A DNA stretch of 10,247 bases from Kiritimatiellia bacterium (GCA_017459225.1 JAFUDL010000254.1:1-10247), one strand, 5' to 3'. Shown: positions 1 to 7,520, numbered from the stretch's first letter. Translations and numbers: made by a program. Notes: generated from the letters alone by a model not told the origin.

Positions 1-1
1 A

Positions 2-2725
2 TTATTTGCTCAAGTTGTTCGTATTTCGGCGCCAACCCTCTACGCCGTCTAGTCCGCAAATCGCAAGCATCCACATGCTTCCCTTCGATGGACGATATGT
101 TCCACCAGGCTGAAGCACCAGATTCTGCTCAGGCGCGAATTCCGCATCTGGATGCTGGCTGCGCCCGCCGTCCATAATGTGATACGAGAAAAGCGTGCAA
201 GTTGGCGCGAACGTGATTCCGCCGTAATATGCTCCATCGCTCTGCCGGAACCACGCGTCGCATCGCGGCGCCTTCCAGAGATTCGGAACCTGCTTCACTT
301 TCATCTTCAGCTTGTCCGCAAAGTACGGCGCATATTCCCTGAAGTAGAACGTTCTCACGTCGATCGGTTTTTCGCCCATGTTCTTCGCCTCCACGAGTTC
401 GCAGAGGAACCACGGCTTGTCGCCGTACCCTCGTATCGCGCACGTGAGCGAGAACCTGCCTCCGTTCGCGCTCGCGCCCTCCGAGGTCACGAACAGAATT
501 TCGTTGCGCATTTGGGCATCGACCACGCGCGTTGCGTCGTGCCATCTGCGCCCGCCGTCCACGTTCTCGCATACCATGCCGTTGAAGCTGCCGAGCGCAC
601 GACCGTTCAGCTCCACCGCATCAAATATCTGCCTGCCTCCGATTCTGCCGCGAAGGCGAAGTCCCACCTTGTTTTCAAATGCATATTCTTCGCCGTTGCG
701 CGAAAATTCCGCACGCGCCATCTCGCTGCCGTCGAAAAGCGGATGGCGCATGAGCAGCTCCGCAGCTGTCATGCCGCGCTCCGCAGGCGCGGCGCGCTCC
801 TGCGGCATCTGCACGCTGCCACGCTCTGCAACCTCTCTGTGCAGGCGTTCGAACATCGCCGTGATCTCTGGATACGCGTCGCCCTGCTCGTTGATGAGTC
901 CGTAGTTTGAATCTTCGGGAAACGCGTCGCTGATTCCCGCCGCAGGCTCGTCTACCCACATGAAGTAGTCGTAGCCCACTAGGAACGGCAGCGAAAGCAT
1001 CGTGCGCGCGAAGAGCTCGGTGGCCTGCGTGCGCTCGCGCTGCGTGCGGAAGCGCTGTCCTGCGCCGCCTGTGCAGGGAAGCCCAGAATCAAGCGCGGGG
1101 AAGCTCCACTCCGTGACGAGCATCGGCTTCTTCAAGTATCCGTACTGGCGCTTGAACACGTCCGCAGCGCGCTCGAACTTCGACGAGCGGTCCATGAACA
1201 CTGCGTTTCTGTCGAGGTCCGCCCAGGGATAGACGTTGAACGTGACGAGGTCGCAGTACTTTCCCGCCGTCTCCCACACCACGGGATGCGCGCCCCATAT
1301 TCCGGCGAAGCGAGCGCCCATCACGATGTGATTCGGGTCGTGGCGGCGGATGGCTTCACTCGAGACGCGGAAGTAGATGTCGGCGGCGAGCTTCAGGAAC
1401 GCCAGCTTGTCGCTGTCGGACGGGGCGCCCGCTACGCCTCGCTCCGCGAGGAACTTCTTCTGGGCAATCTTCGCGCTGTGGTCTTCAGGAAGCTTCGACA
1501 CCGCGTTGAAGAGTCCCGTCGCAGAAGCTCCGCGGCCCCACCATGCTAGCTCGTTGTCGATGAAATATCCGAAGAGCCACGGGTCGTCGCGGTTCGGCGC
1601 GCACAGCTCGCGCGCCTTCCAGTCGGCCCACGCCGCGAACTGCGGATGGAACACGTTGGGGAAGGCGGAGCACGGACGATGCTCGTTGGGACAGATGTAG
1701 AGATCGGGACGCTCCGGATTCCAGCACAGCCCGTCGCCGATCGAGAGGAACACGGTATGCACAAGCCCCCTGTGCTTGAGCGCAGGATCGCATCCCGCCC
1801 CGAGCAAGTTGAAGCCCCATTTCTTCAGGCGGGCAAGTGTGTCCTCCTCCCAGTCCGCCTTGTTCGGAAACTTCCGCTTGTTCACCTCGAGATGGATGCT
1901 GCGTCCAGTGCGCTGGCTATGGTGGCCATGGTAGGTCACATGGTCGACACCGAGCAGCACCATGCCGCGTCCAAGCGGATCGATCACGCGCCAGCGTCCA
2001 TCCTTCTCGACAACGCGGAAGAATCCGCTGGCCACATCTTTCACACCCGGCATGAAGCTGTCGCTCGCGTAGGCGGGAAATTCGGCGGGACGCACAATCG
2101 GCGAAGAACTTTCCACAACGGGTCGAATGAACGCGCCCTTGAAAGCGCCGGTTGTGTGGAACGCCGCCCTTCCGCACGCCACGGCGCGGCGCGAACCGTC
2201 GTCCTCGGCTTTGGGGATCGCGTAGGCGCACGAGAACATCACCTCTCCGGCGGCGTTCTTCACCTCGCCTGCCACCTCGCCCGCCGCGGCATCCATCTTG
2301 AGCGCGATGCGATACGTCTCGCCGTATCTCCATTCGCCCTTCTGCGTTCGATGCAGACAGCGGAGCTTGTCTAGGTTCTGCGAGAGCCAGACGCCATTGC
2401 GCATCTCGCACAGCTCGAAGGAGTGCCTCTCTCCGTCCTCTGGCGGCGAGCGCACAAGCGCCACATGCCAGAAATTGCGCGAGTCGTCGAAGACGGCGAG
2501 GCCGAGAGTGGCCCAGCCGTTCGTGGACGCTCCTTCCGGACGCACCAGCGCCTCCACGCGCACATTGGCGGCACACGGAGAATCGTCCACGGCGAAAGAC
2601 GAAAGTCCAAGCGCATTCAGCGTGCACGAAGATTCGTCATGCGTCCACGCAAGCGGATTCATCTCCCATGCGCCCATGCTCGCCACAGCGGCAAGCGCCA
2701 CAACACAAAGCATCTTTTTCTTCAT
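2..2725 (-). CDS. Exported clan GH-A glycoside hydrolase, GH50 beta-agarase-like
   Basis: A complete 907-residue protein (TAA at 2-4). Residues 1-19 look like a signal peptide: MKKK, then a hydrophobic stretch ending ASMGA. About 45-200 looks like a beta-sandwich or carbohydrate-binding region. A TIM-barrel domain follows at about 230-630, opening with the 'GFFRVVEKDGRWRVIDPLG' segment common in GH50-like enzymes. Candidate catalytic residues are E392 in 'GYFIDNELAWWG' (acid/base) and E539 in 'MLVTEWSFP' (nucleophile). About 670-895 looks like a C-terminal beta-sandwich. It should hydrolyse a polysaccharide or oligosaccharide glycosidic bond outside the cytoplasm. GH50 members act on agarose, but relatives without tested activity occur in non-marine bacteria, so the substrate here is open. 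The start is supported by the signal peptide rather than by a ribosome-binding site: no GGA-type motif precedes the ATG, and a -10-like box lies 6 bp upstream. It could also belong to an unclassified GH-A family. Confidence 0.8.
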   Translation of the reverse strand: MKKKMLCVVALAAVASMGAWEMNPLAWTHDESSCTLNALGLSSFAVDDSPCAANVRVEALVRPEGASTNGWATLGLAVFDDSRNFWHVALVRSPPEDGERHSFELCEMRNGVWLSQNLDKLRCLHRTQKGEWRYGETYRIALKMDAAAGEVAGEVKNAAGEVMFSCAYAIPKAEDDGSRRAVACGRAAFHTTGAFKGAFIRPVVESSSPIVRPAEFPAYASDSFMPGVKDVASGFFRVVEKDGRWRVIDPLGRGMVLLGVDHVTYHGHHSQRTGRSIHLEVNKRKFPNKADWEEDTLARLKKWGFNLLGAGCDPALKHRGLVHTVFLSIGDGLCWNPERPDLYICPNEHRPCSAFPNVFHPQFAAWADWKARELCAPNRDDPWLFGYFIDNELAWWGRGASATGLFNAVSKLPEDHSAKIAQKKFLAERGVAGAPSDSDKLAFLKLAADIYFRVSSEAIRRHDPNHIVMGARFAGIWGAHPVVWETAGKYCDLVTFNVYPWADLDRNAVFMDRSSKFERAADVFKRQYGYLKKPMLVTEWSFPALDSGLPCTGGAGQRFRTQRERTQATELFARTMLSLPFLVGYDYFMWVDEPAAGISDAFPEDSNYGLINEQGDAYPEITAMFERLHREVAERGSVQMPQERAAPAERGMTAAELLMRHPLFDGSEMARAEFSRNGEEYAFENKVGLRLRGRIGGRQIFDAVELNGRALGSFNGMVCENVDGGRRWHDATRVVDAQMRNEILFVTSEGASANGGRFSLTCAIRGYGDKPWFLCELVEAKNMGEKPIDVRTFYFREYAPYFADKLKMKVKQVPNLWKAPRCDAWFRQSDGAYYGGITFAPTCTLFSYHIMDGGRSQHPDAEFAPEQNLVLQPGGTYRPSKGSMWMLAICGLDGVEGWRRNTNNLSK

Positions 2726-2731
2726 GCCACA

Positions 2732-2761
2732 AGTATATCAAACCACACGCCCTCAGGGCAA
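2732..2761 (-). promoter_or_regulatory. Possible promoter for the GH50-like gene
   Basis: On the minus strand a TATACT box (2732-2737, 5/6 match to the sigma-70 -10) is preceded at 18 bp by TTGCCC (2756-2761, 4/6 match to the -35). The -10 ends only 6 bp before the ATG, so a transcript from it would start at or about the start codon and be leaderless. A short palindrome, GCCCTCAGGGC (2749-2759), covers part of the -35 and spacer and could be a protein site. This is a motif-only call and moderate at best; read-through from the upstream gene is an alternative. Confidence 0.35.
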
Positions 2762-2773
2762 TCTGAATTCTTC

Positions 2774-2788
2774 TGGGGACAGACCCCA
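2774..2788. repeat. Short hairpin TGGGG-5 nt-CCCCA
   Basis: A perfect 5-bp inverted repeat, TGGGG (2774-2778) and CCCCA (2784-2788), encloses the loop ACAGA. It sits in the spacer between the amidotransferase-like gene and the GH50-like gene. No T-run follows it on either strand, so it is not a standard Rho-independent terminator. The sequence resembles palindromic units of dispersed intergenic repeats (REP-like), but only one copy is in this window. CCCATT occurs at 2785-2790 and again at 2801-2806. Confidence 0.45.
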
Positions 2789-2792
2789 TTGG

Positions 2793-2828
2793 AATCACGA
2801 CCCATTTCGTGGTTCGTTGTTCGTGATT
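2793..2828. repeat. 8-bp inverted repeat embedded in the repeat cluster
   Basis: AATCACGA (2793-2800) and TCGTGATT (2821-2828) are perfect reverse complements separated by 20 bp. A competing 5-bp stem, CACGA (2796-2800) with TCGTG (2807-2811), uses the same left arm. The right arm of the long form lies inside the heptameric repeat, so the palindrome and the tandem repeat are built from the same core, TCGTG/CACGA. Confidence 0.5.
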
Positions 2829-2862
2829 CGTGGCTCGTGGTCCGTAGTTATGTGGTTAGTGG
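2806..2862. repeat. Degenerate tandem heptamer (TTCGTGG)n
   Basis: Read on the plus strand, consecutive seven-base units are TTCGTGG, TTCGTTG, TTCGTGA, TTCGTGG, CTCGTGG and TCCGTAG (2806-2847), then the decayed TTATGTGG (8 nt, 2848-2855) and TTAGTGG (2856-2862). The last unit overlaps the stop codon of the amidotransferase-like gene (TAA, 2856-2858). Similarity decays from left to right, as expected for an old tandem expansion or for a dispersed repeat family. It has no coding potential that I can support. Confidence 0.6.
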
Positions 2863-5132
2863 GCGCAGACGCGTGGAATGTTGCCGATCGCGGCGGCTAG
2901 CGCCTTCTCGTCGGCAAACACCTTCACTTTTTCGGCGGGCAGCATGCGCAGCGCGGCACGCGCCGCCTTTGTGCGCGCGCAGGCATAGACCATTACGCCG
3001 CGCGAAGCGAACGGCGCGAGGGCCGCGCACGAGGACTTGCCGGGAGACGGCAGCACCACGATGTCAAGATGGTCCAGCACGCCATCGTACATCGCGGATG
3101 CAGAAACATCCTTCAAGTTGACGTGGGGCATTCCCATGAGCGCCACCGCGAGATCGCCCGTCTCGCGCCTCGCGAAGCTGCCGCACCAGAATCCCACTGC
3201 AAGGTTGCCGCGCGAATGCGTGAACGGTTTCGCGGCGATCTCCTTCCCTGTGAGATACCGCATAGCCGCGCGAACGACGAAACGCGAACGCGGCTGGTAT
3301 TCAGGGTGCGGCGCCATGGCAACGAGGCGGCCCTTCCCAAGACGGCCGCCTATCGCCGCCGCGCGCCCGGCCATCGCGGGCAAGGTGTTCGTGGAGAACG
3401 AGTACACATTCTGGCAGTTGTACATGGCGAGCGTCTGCAGATCGGAATCCGGCAGTGCCGTCTCTGGCACAGGCTCCATCACGGGGCCTCCCCAGTAGAG
3501 CGTGGAGAACGTCTTCTCGCCAAGGCCGAGAAGCTCCTGCCCGCGCGCGGTGAAGGCGCAGCGCATGTCGGTGGTGTTGCCGCGGTAGGGACACGTCTGC
3601 GGGCGGTATGGAATGACGCCCATGTATTCGATCTTCCCCTTCGACTGTCCCACCAGGTATGCGCCCGCGCATGTGCCGTAGTAAGCGCCGCCGCCCCGGA
3701 TCCAGGATACGAGGTTCGTGCGCCCGGCCGCGCCCAGCTCCTTGAACTGGTCCTGCGACCACCCTCCAGGAACGATCAGCAGATCAGCATCCTTCAGCGC
3801 GCCTGCGGCCACGTCGCTGCCGAGCAGGAACTTCACGTCGTAGTCGGGAGACTCTGCAACCATGCGCAGCAGCCGGAAGAGGCACGCGCCGTTGGATCCG
3901 TTTCCGAGCAGAAAGCCGGTGCGCACGGCGCCTGGCCGGCGCGGGAGCGCGGCGGCGGGAGCGGACGGCTGCGGAAGCGGAAGCGCGTGAAGCGCACGCA
4001 GCACATCGTGCGCGGCTGCAGGGCCTTCCACATGGTGGAATCCTGCCTTCGCGCCAAGAGACGACAGTGCGTCCGCTCCGCGTCCCCATGCCACCACATG
4101 TCCGCCCGCCGCGAGATAGCGCTCGGCTTCGCGCAGGCTTTCGGGCCTTGCGAGGTTCTTGAGCCGAGCCGCGTCGGGCGAATCGCACACCACCACGGCG
4201 TCCATGGCGAACGGCGAGACCTCGTCGGTCTTCTGCACGTCCAGCGCATCGTCTTTCAGAAGCTCCATTGCGAAAGCCGCGCCCTCCACACCTGGGGACG
4301 CAGGGGCGTACCATCCAACGGAAAGCTGTCCTGGACGCCTGGCACGCCGCTTGAAGGCGATCTCGCGTCCCGTGAGATACTGGATGCCTCCTACGACGAG
4401 ATGCATTTTGTTCGGGTTCGCCTCTGGATGGTCAGAGAACACCCACACGCGTCCCCGCCCGTATGTGCCGGCCACGCAGGAGGCGTATCCGCCCATCGAC
4501 GGACAGTCCGGATCGATCTTGGTGGTGAGCACGTTGCCGCCGAAGCGCGCCATCACCGTGAAGTCTCCTAGGCGGGAATGTCCTTCGCACGGCGCCATCA
4601 CAGGTCCGCAGTGGTAGGTGGTGGTGTGATAGCCGGGCGTTATACCGGCCATTTCCTTCGCGCATTTCGCCCAGACGGTGCGCATCGTCGCGCCGCCGCG
4701 CGGAGAAGCCTCCACGCGGCGGAACGGAACTATGCCGAGGCCCTTGTGCTTTTCCGCCTCCATCATCAGAAGAGCGCCGTCGCAAGAACCAAGATATGCG
4801 CCGCCCTCTCGGATGTAGCGCTCAAGGGCTGCGCGGCCTGCCTCGCCTAGCGAGGCGGAGATGTCCACGCTTGAGCCGCCGGACATGAGGAGCACGTCCA
4901 CACCCGAAAGAGCGCCCGCTCGAACGGCCGCGCCGTCCAGATACAAAGCCGTGCAGTCGGGCGAAAGCGCCGCCAGCTGGGAGAACGCGAACACGGATTC
5001 CCGCGCGCCAGCATCCACGAACACGCCCACGCGCAGCGGCTTCGCGGCCTCTGCGGAAGGTTTTTCCGCGGCAAGGCCCTGCGCAACCGCAAGCGTCACG
5101 GCGACGGCGAACAATGACTTCATCCGCTTCAT
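2856..5132 (-). CDS. Exported protein with two BPL_N / class-I glutamine amidotransferase-like halves
   Basis: About 758 residues if started at 5132. MKRMKSLFAVAVTLAVAQGLAA is a signal peptide (positive start, hydrophobic core, small residues before the cleavage site), so the mature protein is outside the cytoplasm. It has two homologous halves. Half 1 (about 30-370) carries 'GGAYLGSCDGALLM' with Cys117 and 'SDHPEA' with His235/Glu237. Half 2 (about 400-758) carries 'GGGAYYGTCAGAYLVG' with Cys488 and 'APHPEY' with His609/Glu611. Both have the Cys plus His-x-Glu layout of class-I amidotransferases, and 'YYGTCAGAYLVG' is typical of the BPL_N (biotin-protein-ligase N-terminal-like) family. Each ends with a 'YLTG(R/K)EIA' segment and a smaller alpha/beta tail. 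The start is uncertain: ATGs at 5165 and 5162 (behind GGAAAG) and 5123 are alternatives. It begins 49 bp or less after the GH51 stop, so the two are probably co-transcribed. The substrate is unknown; no synthase domain that would use ammonia is attached. Confidence 0.78.
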   Translation of the reverse strand: MKRMKSLFAVAVTLAVAQGLAAEKPSAEAAKPLRVGVFVDAGARESVFAFSQLAALSPDCTALYLDGAAVRAGALSGVDVLLMSGGSSVDISASLGEAGRAALERYIREGGAYLGSCDGALLMMEAEKHKGLGIVPFRRVEASPRGGATMRTVWAKCAKEMAGITPGYHTTTYHCGPVMAPCEGHSRLGDFTVMARFGGNVLTTKIDPDCPSMGGYASCVAGTYGRGRVWVFSDHPEANPNKMHLVVGGIQYLTGREIAFKRRARRPGQLSVGWYAPASPGVEGAAFAMELLKDDALDVQKTDEVSPFAMDAVVVCDSPDAARLKNLARPESLREAERYLAAGGHVVAWGRGADALSSLGAKAGFHHVEGPAAAHDVLRALHALPLPQPSAPAAALPRRPGAVRTGFLLGNGSNGACLFRLLRMVAESPDYDVKFLLGSDVAAGALKDADLLIVPGGWSQDQFKELGAAGRTNLVSWIRGGGAYYGTCAGAYLVGQSKGKIEYMGVIPYRPQTCPYRGNTTDMRCAFTARGQELLGLGEKTFSTLYWGGPVMEPVPETALPDSDLQTLAMYNCQNVYSFSTNTLPAMAGRAAAIGGRLGKGRLVAMAPHPEYQPRSRFVVRAAMRYLTGKEIAAKPFTHSRGNLAVGFWCGSFARRETGDLAVALMGMPHVNLKDVSASAMYDGVLDHLDIVVLPSPGKSSCAALAPFASRGVMVYACARTKAARAALRMLPAEKVKVFADEKALAAAIGNIPRVCAH

Positions 5133-5181
5133 GGCGAATCTCTGCACCGTTTTTGGCTGCATCATCTTTCCGCAGAGCGCA

Positions 5182-7101
5182 CTAGCGGCCGGCTGGCACG
5201 CGCAGGACCGTGAGCGAGAGCGGCGGCAGCTCGAACGAAAGCCCATTGCCGGCCTGGAATGCGAGCGTCGTCTCCCTCGGCGCGCACCGCTCGGGGGAAG
5301 AGAGGTCGTTGACGGCGAGCTTGTCGCCCGCGAGCGTTAGCACCTTCGCCGTGCCTGCGGCAAGCGGCGAGCCGAAGTCGACCGCACAGGCGCGCGGCGC
5401 CTCGGCGACGTTCACGCACTTCACGATGTATTCGCCGCGCGGCGCGTCGAAGCCGACGACGGCGAAGAAGTCGCCCGGCTTCTCCGGCCCTTCCACGCGC
5501 GAAGGAAGATGCCGCGTTGGGCGGTTGCACGAAAAGAGCTGCTGCACGTAGTAGTTGGGCGTGCCGTAGCTCTTTTCGCCGTCGAACCAGATGAGATTCG
5601 GCGTCCACTGCGCGTGGCCTTCGCGCGCGAAGAGCGGCGCATAGCTCGCCATGCGCACGACGTCCGAATTGCGCTCGAAGCCTGTCATCATCGCCGACTC
5701 GCAGAGCGCGCTCCATAACGTGTTGGGCTTGTCTCTGCCAACGCGGTGGTGGCAGGCGTATTCGCCCGCATAGACGAGCGGCTTCGTCACGCGGTCGTAC
5801 GAGTCGTAGCGCGTCGCGCCGGAGAGGAACCATTCAGGCGACTGGTAGTAGTGCTCGTCCATAAGGTCGTTGAGCTCCTTCGTTGCGCGCGACCATCCGT
5901 ACTTGAACGTCTCGCCGGCGGGGGCCGCGCCAACGCTGCCGATGATCTTTATCTCGGGATGCCTGGCGCGCACGATCCTGCAGATCGGCTCCACGCGCTC
6001 CCAGAACTCCGGCCCCCAGTTCTCGTTGCCGATGCCCATCATCTTGAGGTTGAACGGCTTGGGATGGCCCATGTCGGCGCGCACCTTGCCCCAGGTGGTC
6101 GTGACGTCGCCGTTGGCGAACTCCACCAGGTCGAGCATCACCTGCGCGAAGTAGTCCATGTCCTCGACGGCCGCGAACTGCACCGGCTTCTGGAACTGGC
6201 AGGTGAGGCCGGCTAGGCAGATCGGCAGTGGCTCAGCGCCGATCTCCTCGCATAGGCGGAAGTATTCGTAGTAGCCTACGCCGAAGGTCTCCCAGTATGG
6301 CGCCGCGCCGCTTCCCCAGCGGTTCCAGATGCAGGTGCGCCGCTCCTTCGGGCCCACCGTGCGCCGCCAGTCGTACCAGTGCTGGAAGTCGCCCTCCTCG
6401 ACGATGCACCCGCCGGGGAAGCGCATGAACGCCGGGCGAAGCGCTGCCAGCCTGTCCACGAGGTCCTTGCGCAGCCCAGCGCGCACTAGGTTCGGACCCG
6501 TAGGCTGGAGCGACACGTTGTCGAATTCCACCGCACGCCGGCCGGAAACGAGAATAGAAAGATGCCCGCCTGCCACCTCAACGCGGAACGCCGGCGTCGA
6601 GACGATGTCCTTCACGTCGAAGTCATAGACGAAATCACGCGTCACGCGCGTCCACGCTCCGAGTTCGTAGTCGACGCCCTTCATCGCAACTTCGCGCCAG
6701 TCGAAGACGAGGCGGTAGGGCTCGCCCTTCCTGAGCCTGAAGCCGTCAAGCCCGGTGTTCCGCACGCCAGCAAGCCCCTTGCCGAAGCTCTCGATGCGCA
6801 GATGCCTGGCCGTGTTCGGGTGCACTGGCGCGCCCATCTGGAACGACAGGCGGGCCATGCCGCCGTCGCGGTAGTCGGCCGTCCAGCCGTCTTCCTTCAC
6901 ATTCCAGAGCTGGTGGTCGGCCTGGCCCCAGTCGAAGCCCGCGTTCGCCAGAAGCTCGGGATTCAGCCCTCCGTCGGCCGCCCAGTTGATGTCCTCGAAG
7001 AATATCCCCCAGAGCGAGTCTGGGACATCGTGCCCCTTCGCATTCGGCTCGACGTTGACGGTGATGGCCGCAGCGGCCAAAAGGCTGGTCAAGAATGTCA
7101 T
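5182..7101 (-). CDS. Alpha-L-arabinofuranosidase, GH51 family
   Basis: A 639-residue retaining glycosidase expected to remove terminal L-arabinofuranose from arabinan, arabinoxylan or arabinogalactan. The N-terminal 'GIFFEDINWAADGGLNPELLANAGF' region (32-56) is a GH51 hallmark. About 65-200 looks like a carbohydrate-binding beta-sandwich insert. The TIM barrel (about 205-520) has 'MRFPGGC' (226-232), the acid/base E360 in 'GIGNENWG' and the nucleophile E447 in 'VYAGEYACHH'. The C-terminal beta-sandwich (to about 635) ends 'LPPLSLTVLRVP', as is usual in this family. The length and insert match the larger bacterial and plant-like GH51 group. Residues 1-13 (MTFLTSLLAAAAI) are hydrophobic and could be a short signal peptide, but they lack a positive charge, so the location is uncertain. 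A GAAAGGA ribosome-binding site lies 8 bp before the ATG (7110-7116). The gene is first in a likely two-gene unit with the amidotransferase-like protein. Confidence 0.93.
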   Translation of the reverse strand: MTFLTSLLAAAAITVNVEPNAKGHDVPDSLWGIFFEDINWAADGGLNPELLANAGFDWGQADHQLWNVKEDGWTADYRDGGMARLSFQMGAPVHPNTARHLRIESFGKGLAGVRNTGLDGFRLRKGEPYRLVFDWREVAMKGVDYELGAWTRVTRDFVYDFDVKDIVSTPAFRVEVAGGHLSILVSGRRAVEFDNVSLQPTGPNLVRAGLRKDLVDRLAALRPAFMRFPGGCIVEEGDFQHWYDWRRTVGPKERRTCIWNRWGSGAAPYWETFGVGYYEYFRLCEEIGAEPLPICLAGLTCQFQKPVQFAAVEDMDYFAQVMLDLVEFANGDVTTTWGKVRADMGHPKPFNLKMMGIGNENWGPEFWERVEPICRIVRARHPEIKIIGSVGAAPAGETFKYGWSRATKELNDLMDEHYYQSPEWFLSGATRYDSYDRVTKPLVYAGEYACHHRVGRDKPNTLWSALCESAMMTGFERNSDVVRMASYAPLFAREGHAQWTPNLIWFDGEKSYGTPNYYVQQLFSCNRPTRHLPSRVEGPEKPGDFFAVVGFDAPRGEYIVKCVNVAEAPRACAVDFGSPLAAGTAKVLTLAGDKLAVNDLSSPERCAPRETTLAFQAGNGLSFELPPLSLTVLRVPAGR

Positions 7102-7157
7102 CGCATGTGTCCTTTCGTGTGAAACGCGCGCCGGCGTTCGCCTCAGTTCATACGCAA

Positions 7158-7186
7158 ATTATAGCACAACCGCACTCCGCTGGAAA
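7158..7186 (-). promoter_or_regulatory. Extended -10 promoter for the GH51 gene
   Basis: A perfect TATAAT (7158-7163) preceded by TGC gives an extended -10 element on the minus strand. At 17 bp lies TTTCCA (7181-7186), a 4/6 match to the -35. The predicted start near 7151 leaves a leader of about 50 nt before the ATG at 7101. Placed directly downstream of the terminator at 7222-7252, it makes the GH51 gene the head of a new transcription unit. Confidence 0.65.
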
Positions 7187-7221
7187 GCACAAACATCCAG
7201 CCGCTACGTGGCGACAGCGCG

Positions 7222-7252
7222 AAAAAATCGGGCGCGTCCCGGCTGGGACGCG
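7222..7252 (-). terminator. Rho-independent terminator after the alanine-rich lipoprotein
   Basis: On the minus strand CGCGTCCC (7245-7252 reversed), a 4-nt loop (AGCC, 7241-7244) and GGGACGCG (7233-7240 reversed) form a perfect 8-bp GC-rich stem. It is followed a few bases later by six T residues (7222-7227 on the complement). It lies about 32 bp past the TAA of the lipoprotein gene and should end the purB-lipoprotein transcript. Confidence 0.85.
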
Positions 7253-7283
7253 TCCGCTGGATAGCTGCTGTTGCAGCGGGTAA

Positions 7284-7520
7284 TTACTTGGCCTTGGGCG
7301 CCTCAGGAGCAGCCTTCTTGGCGGCGTCGGTAGCAGCCTTGGCGGCGTCGGTTGCAGCCTTGGCGGCGTCGGTTGCAGCCTTGGCAGCCGTGTCGGCAGC
7401 CTTCTTGACCTGCTCAGCGGCGGGCTTGGCCTCAGGAGCCTTGGGCGCCGGGGTCTCTTCCTTGGTGCAGCCCGCGAAAGCCACGCAAAGGGCGGCGGCC
7501 GCAATCATCATGAACTTCAT
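7284..7520 (-). CDS. Small alanine-rich heptad-repeat lipoprotein
   Basis: A 78-residue protein. Residues 1-17 are a lipoprotein signal peptide ending in AFAG, with Cys18 as the predicted lipidated residue, so it should be anchored in a membrane facing the periplasm. After a Pro/Ala/Lys/Glu-rich linker (about 20-36) come four heptads: AADTAAK (41-47), then AATDAAK three times (48-68), then a Lys/Pro tail. The heptads should form a highly helical, Ala-packed rod or coiled coil with Asp-Lys pairs at i,i+3, recalling Lpp-type or LEA-like helices, though I recognise no named family. The AAGGAAGGA ribosome-binding site (7529-7537) is strong. The gene starts 25 bp after purB with no terminator between, so it is probably co-transcribed with it. 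No function can be assigned beyond a structural or envelope role as a guess. Confidence 0.82.
   Translation of the reverse strand: MKFMMIAAAALCVAFAGCTKEETPAPKAPEAKPAAEQVKKAADTAAKAATDAAKAATDAAKAATDAAKKAAPEAPKAK
7318..7401. repeat. 21-bp tandem repeats inside the lipoprotein gene
   Basis: Four 21-bp units lie head to tail at 7318-7338, 7339-7359, 7360-7380 and 7381-7401. Units 2 and 3 are identical, unit 1 differs by one base, and unit 4 is diverged. Each encodes one protein heptad. The near-identity at DNA level, including third positions, points to recent slippage or duplication, so copy number may vary between strains. Confidence 0.85.

Noticed and set aside
152..910. A 252-codon plus-strand open frame opposite the GH50-like gene
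   Set aside because: No family motifs and biased composition; the minus-strand product is well supported.
2774..2788. TGGGG/CCCCA hairpin as a terminator of the amidotransferase-like gene
   Set aside because: The stem is only 5 bp and no T-run follows on the minus strand.
2806..2862. Heptameric repeats as a CRISPR array or replication iterons
   Set aside because: Units are only 7 bp, degenerate and without spacers; no cas genes or replication initiator gene are nearby.
3069..4571. A 500-codon open frame on the plus strand, antisense to the amidotransferase-like gene
   Set aside because: Arg/His-rich, no recognisable domain, and it lies wholly within a gene with clear motifs; long antisense frames are common in GC-rich DNA.
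5133..5246. A longer N-terminus for the amidotransferase-like protein, starting at 5246
   Set aside because: It would overlap the end of the GH51 gene by about 65 bp and place a Cys/Arg/Ser-rich stretch before a good signal peptide.
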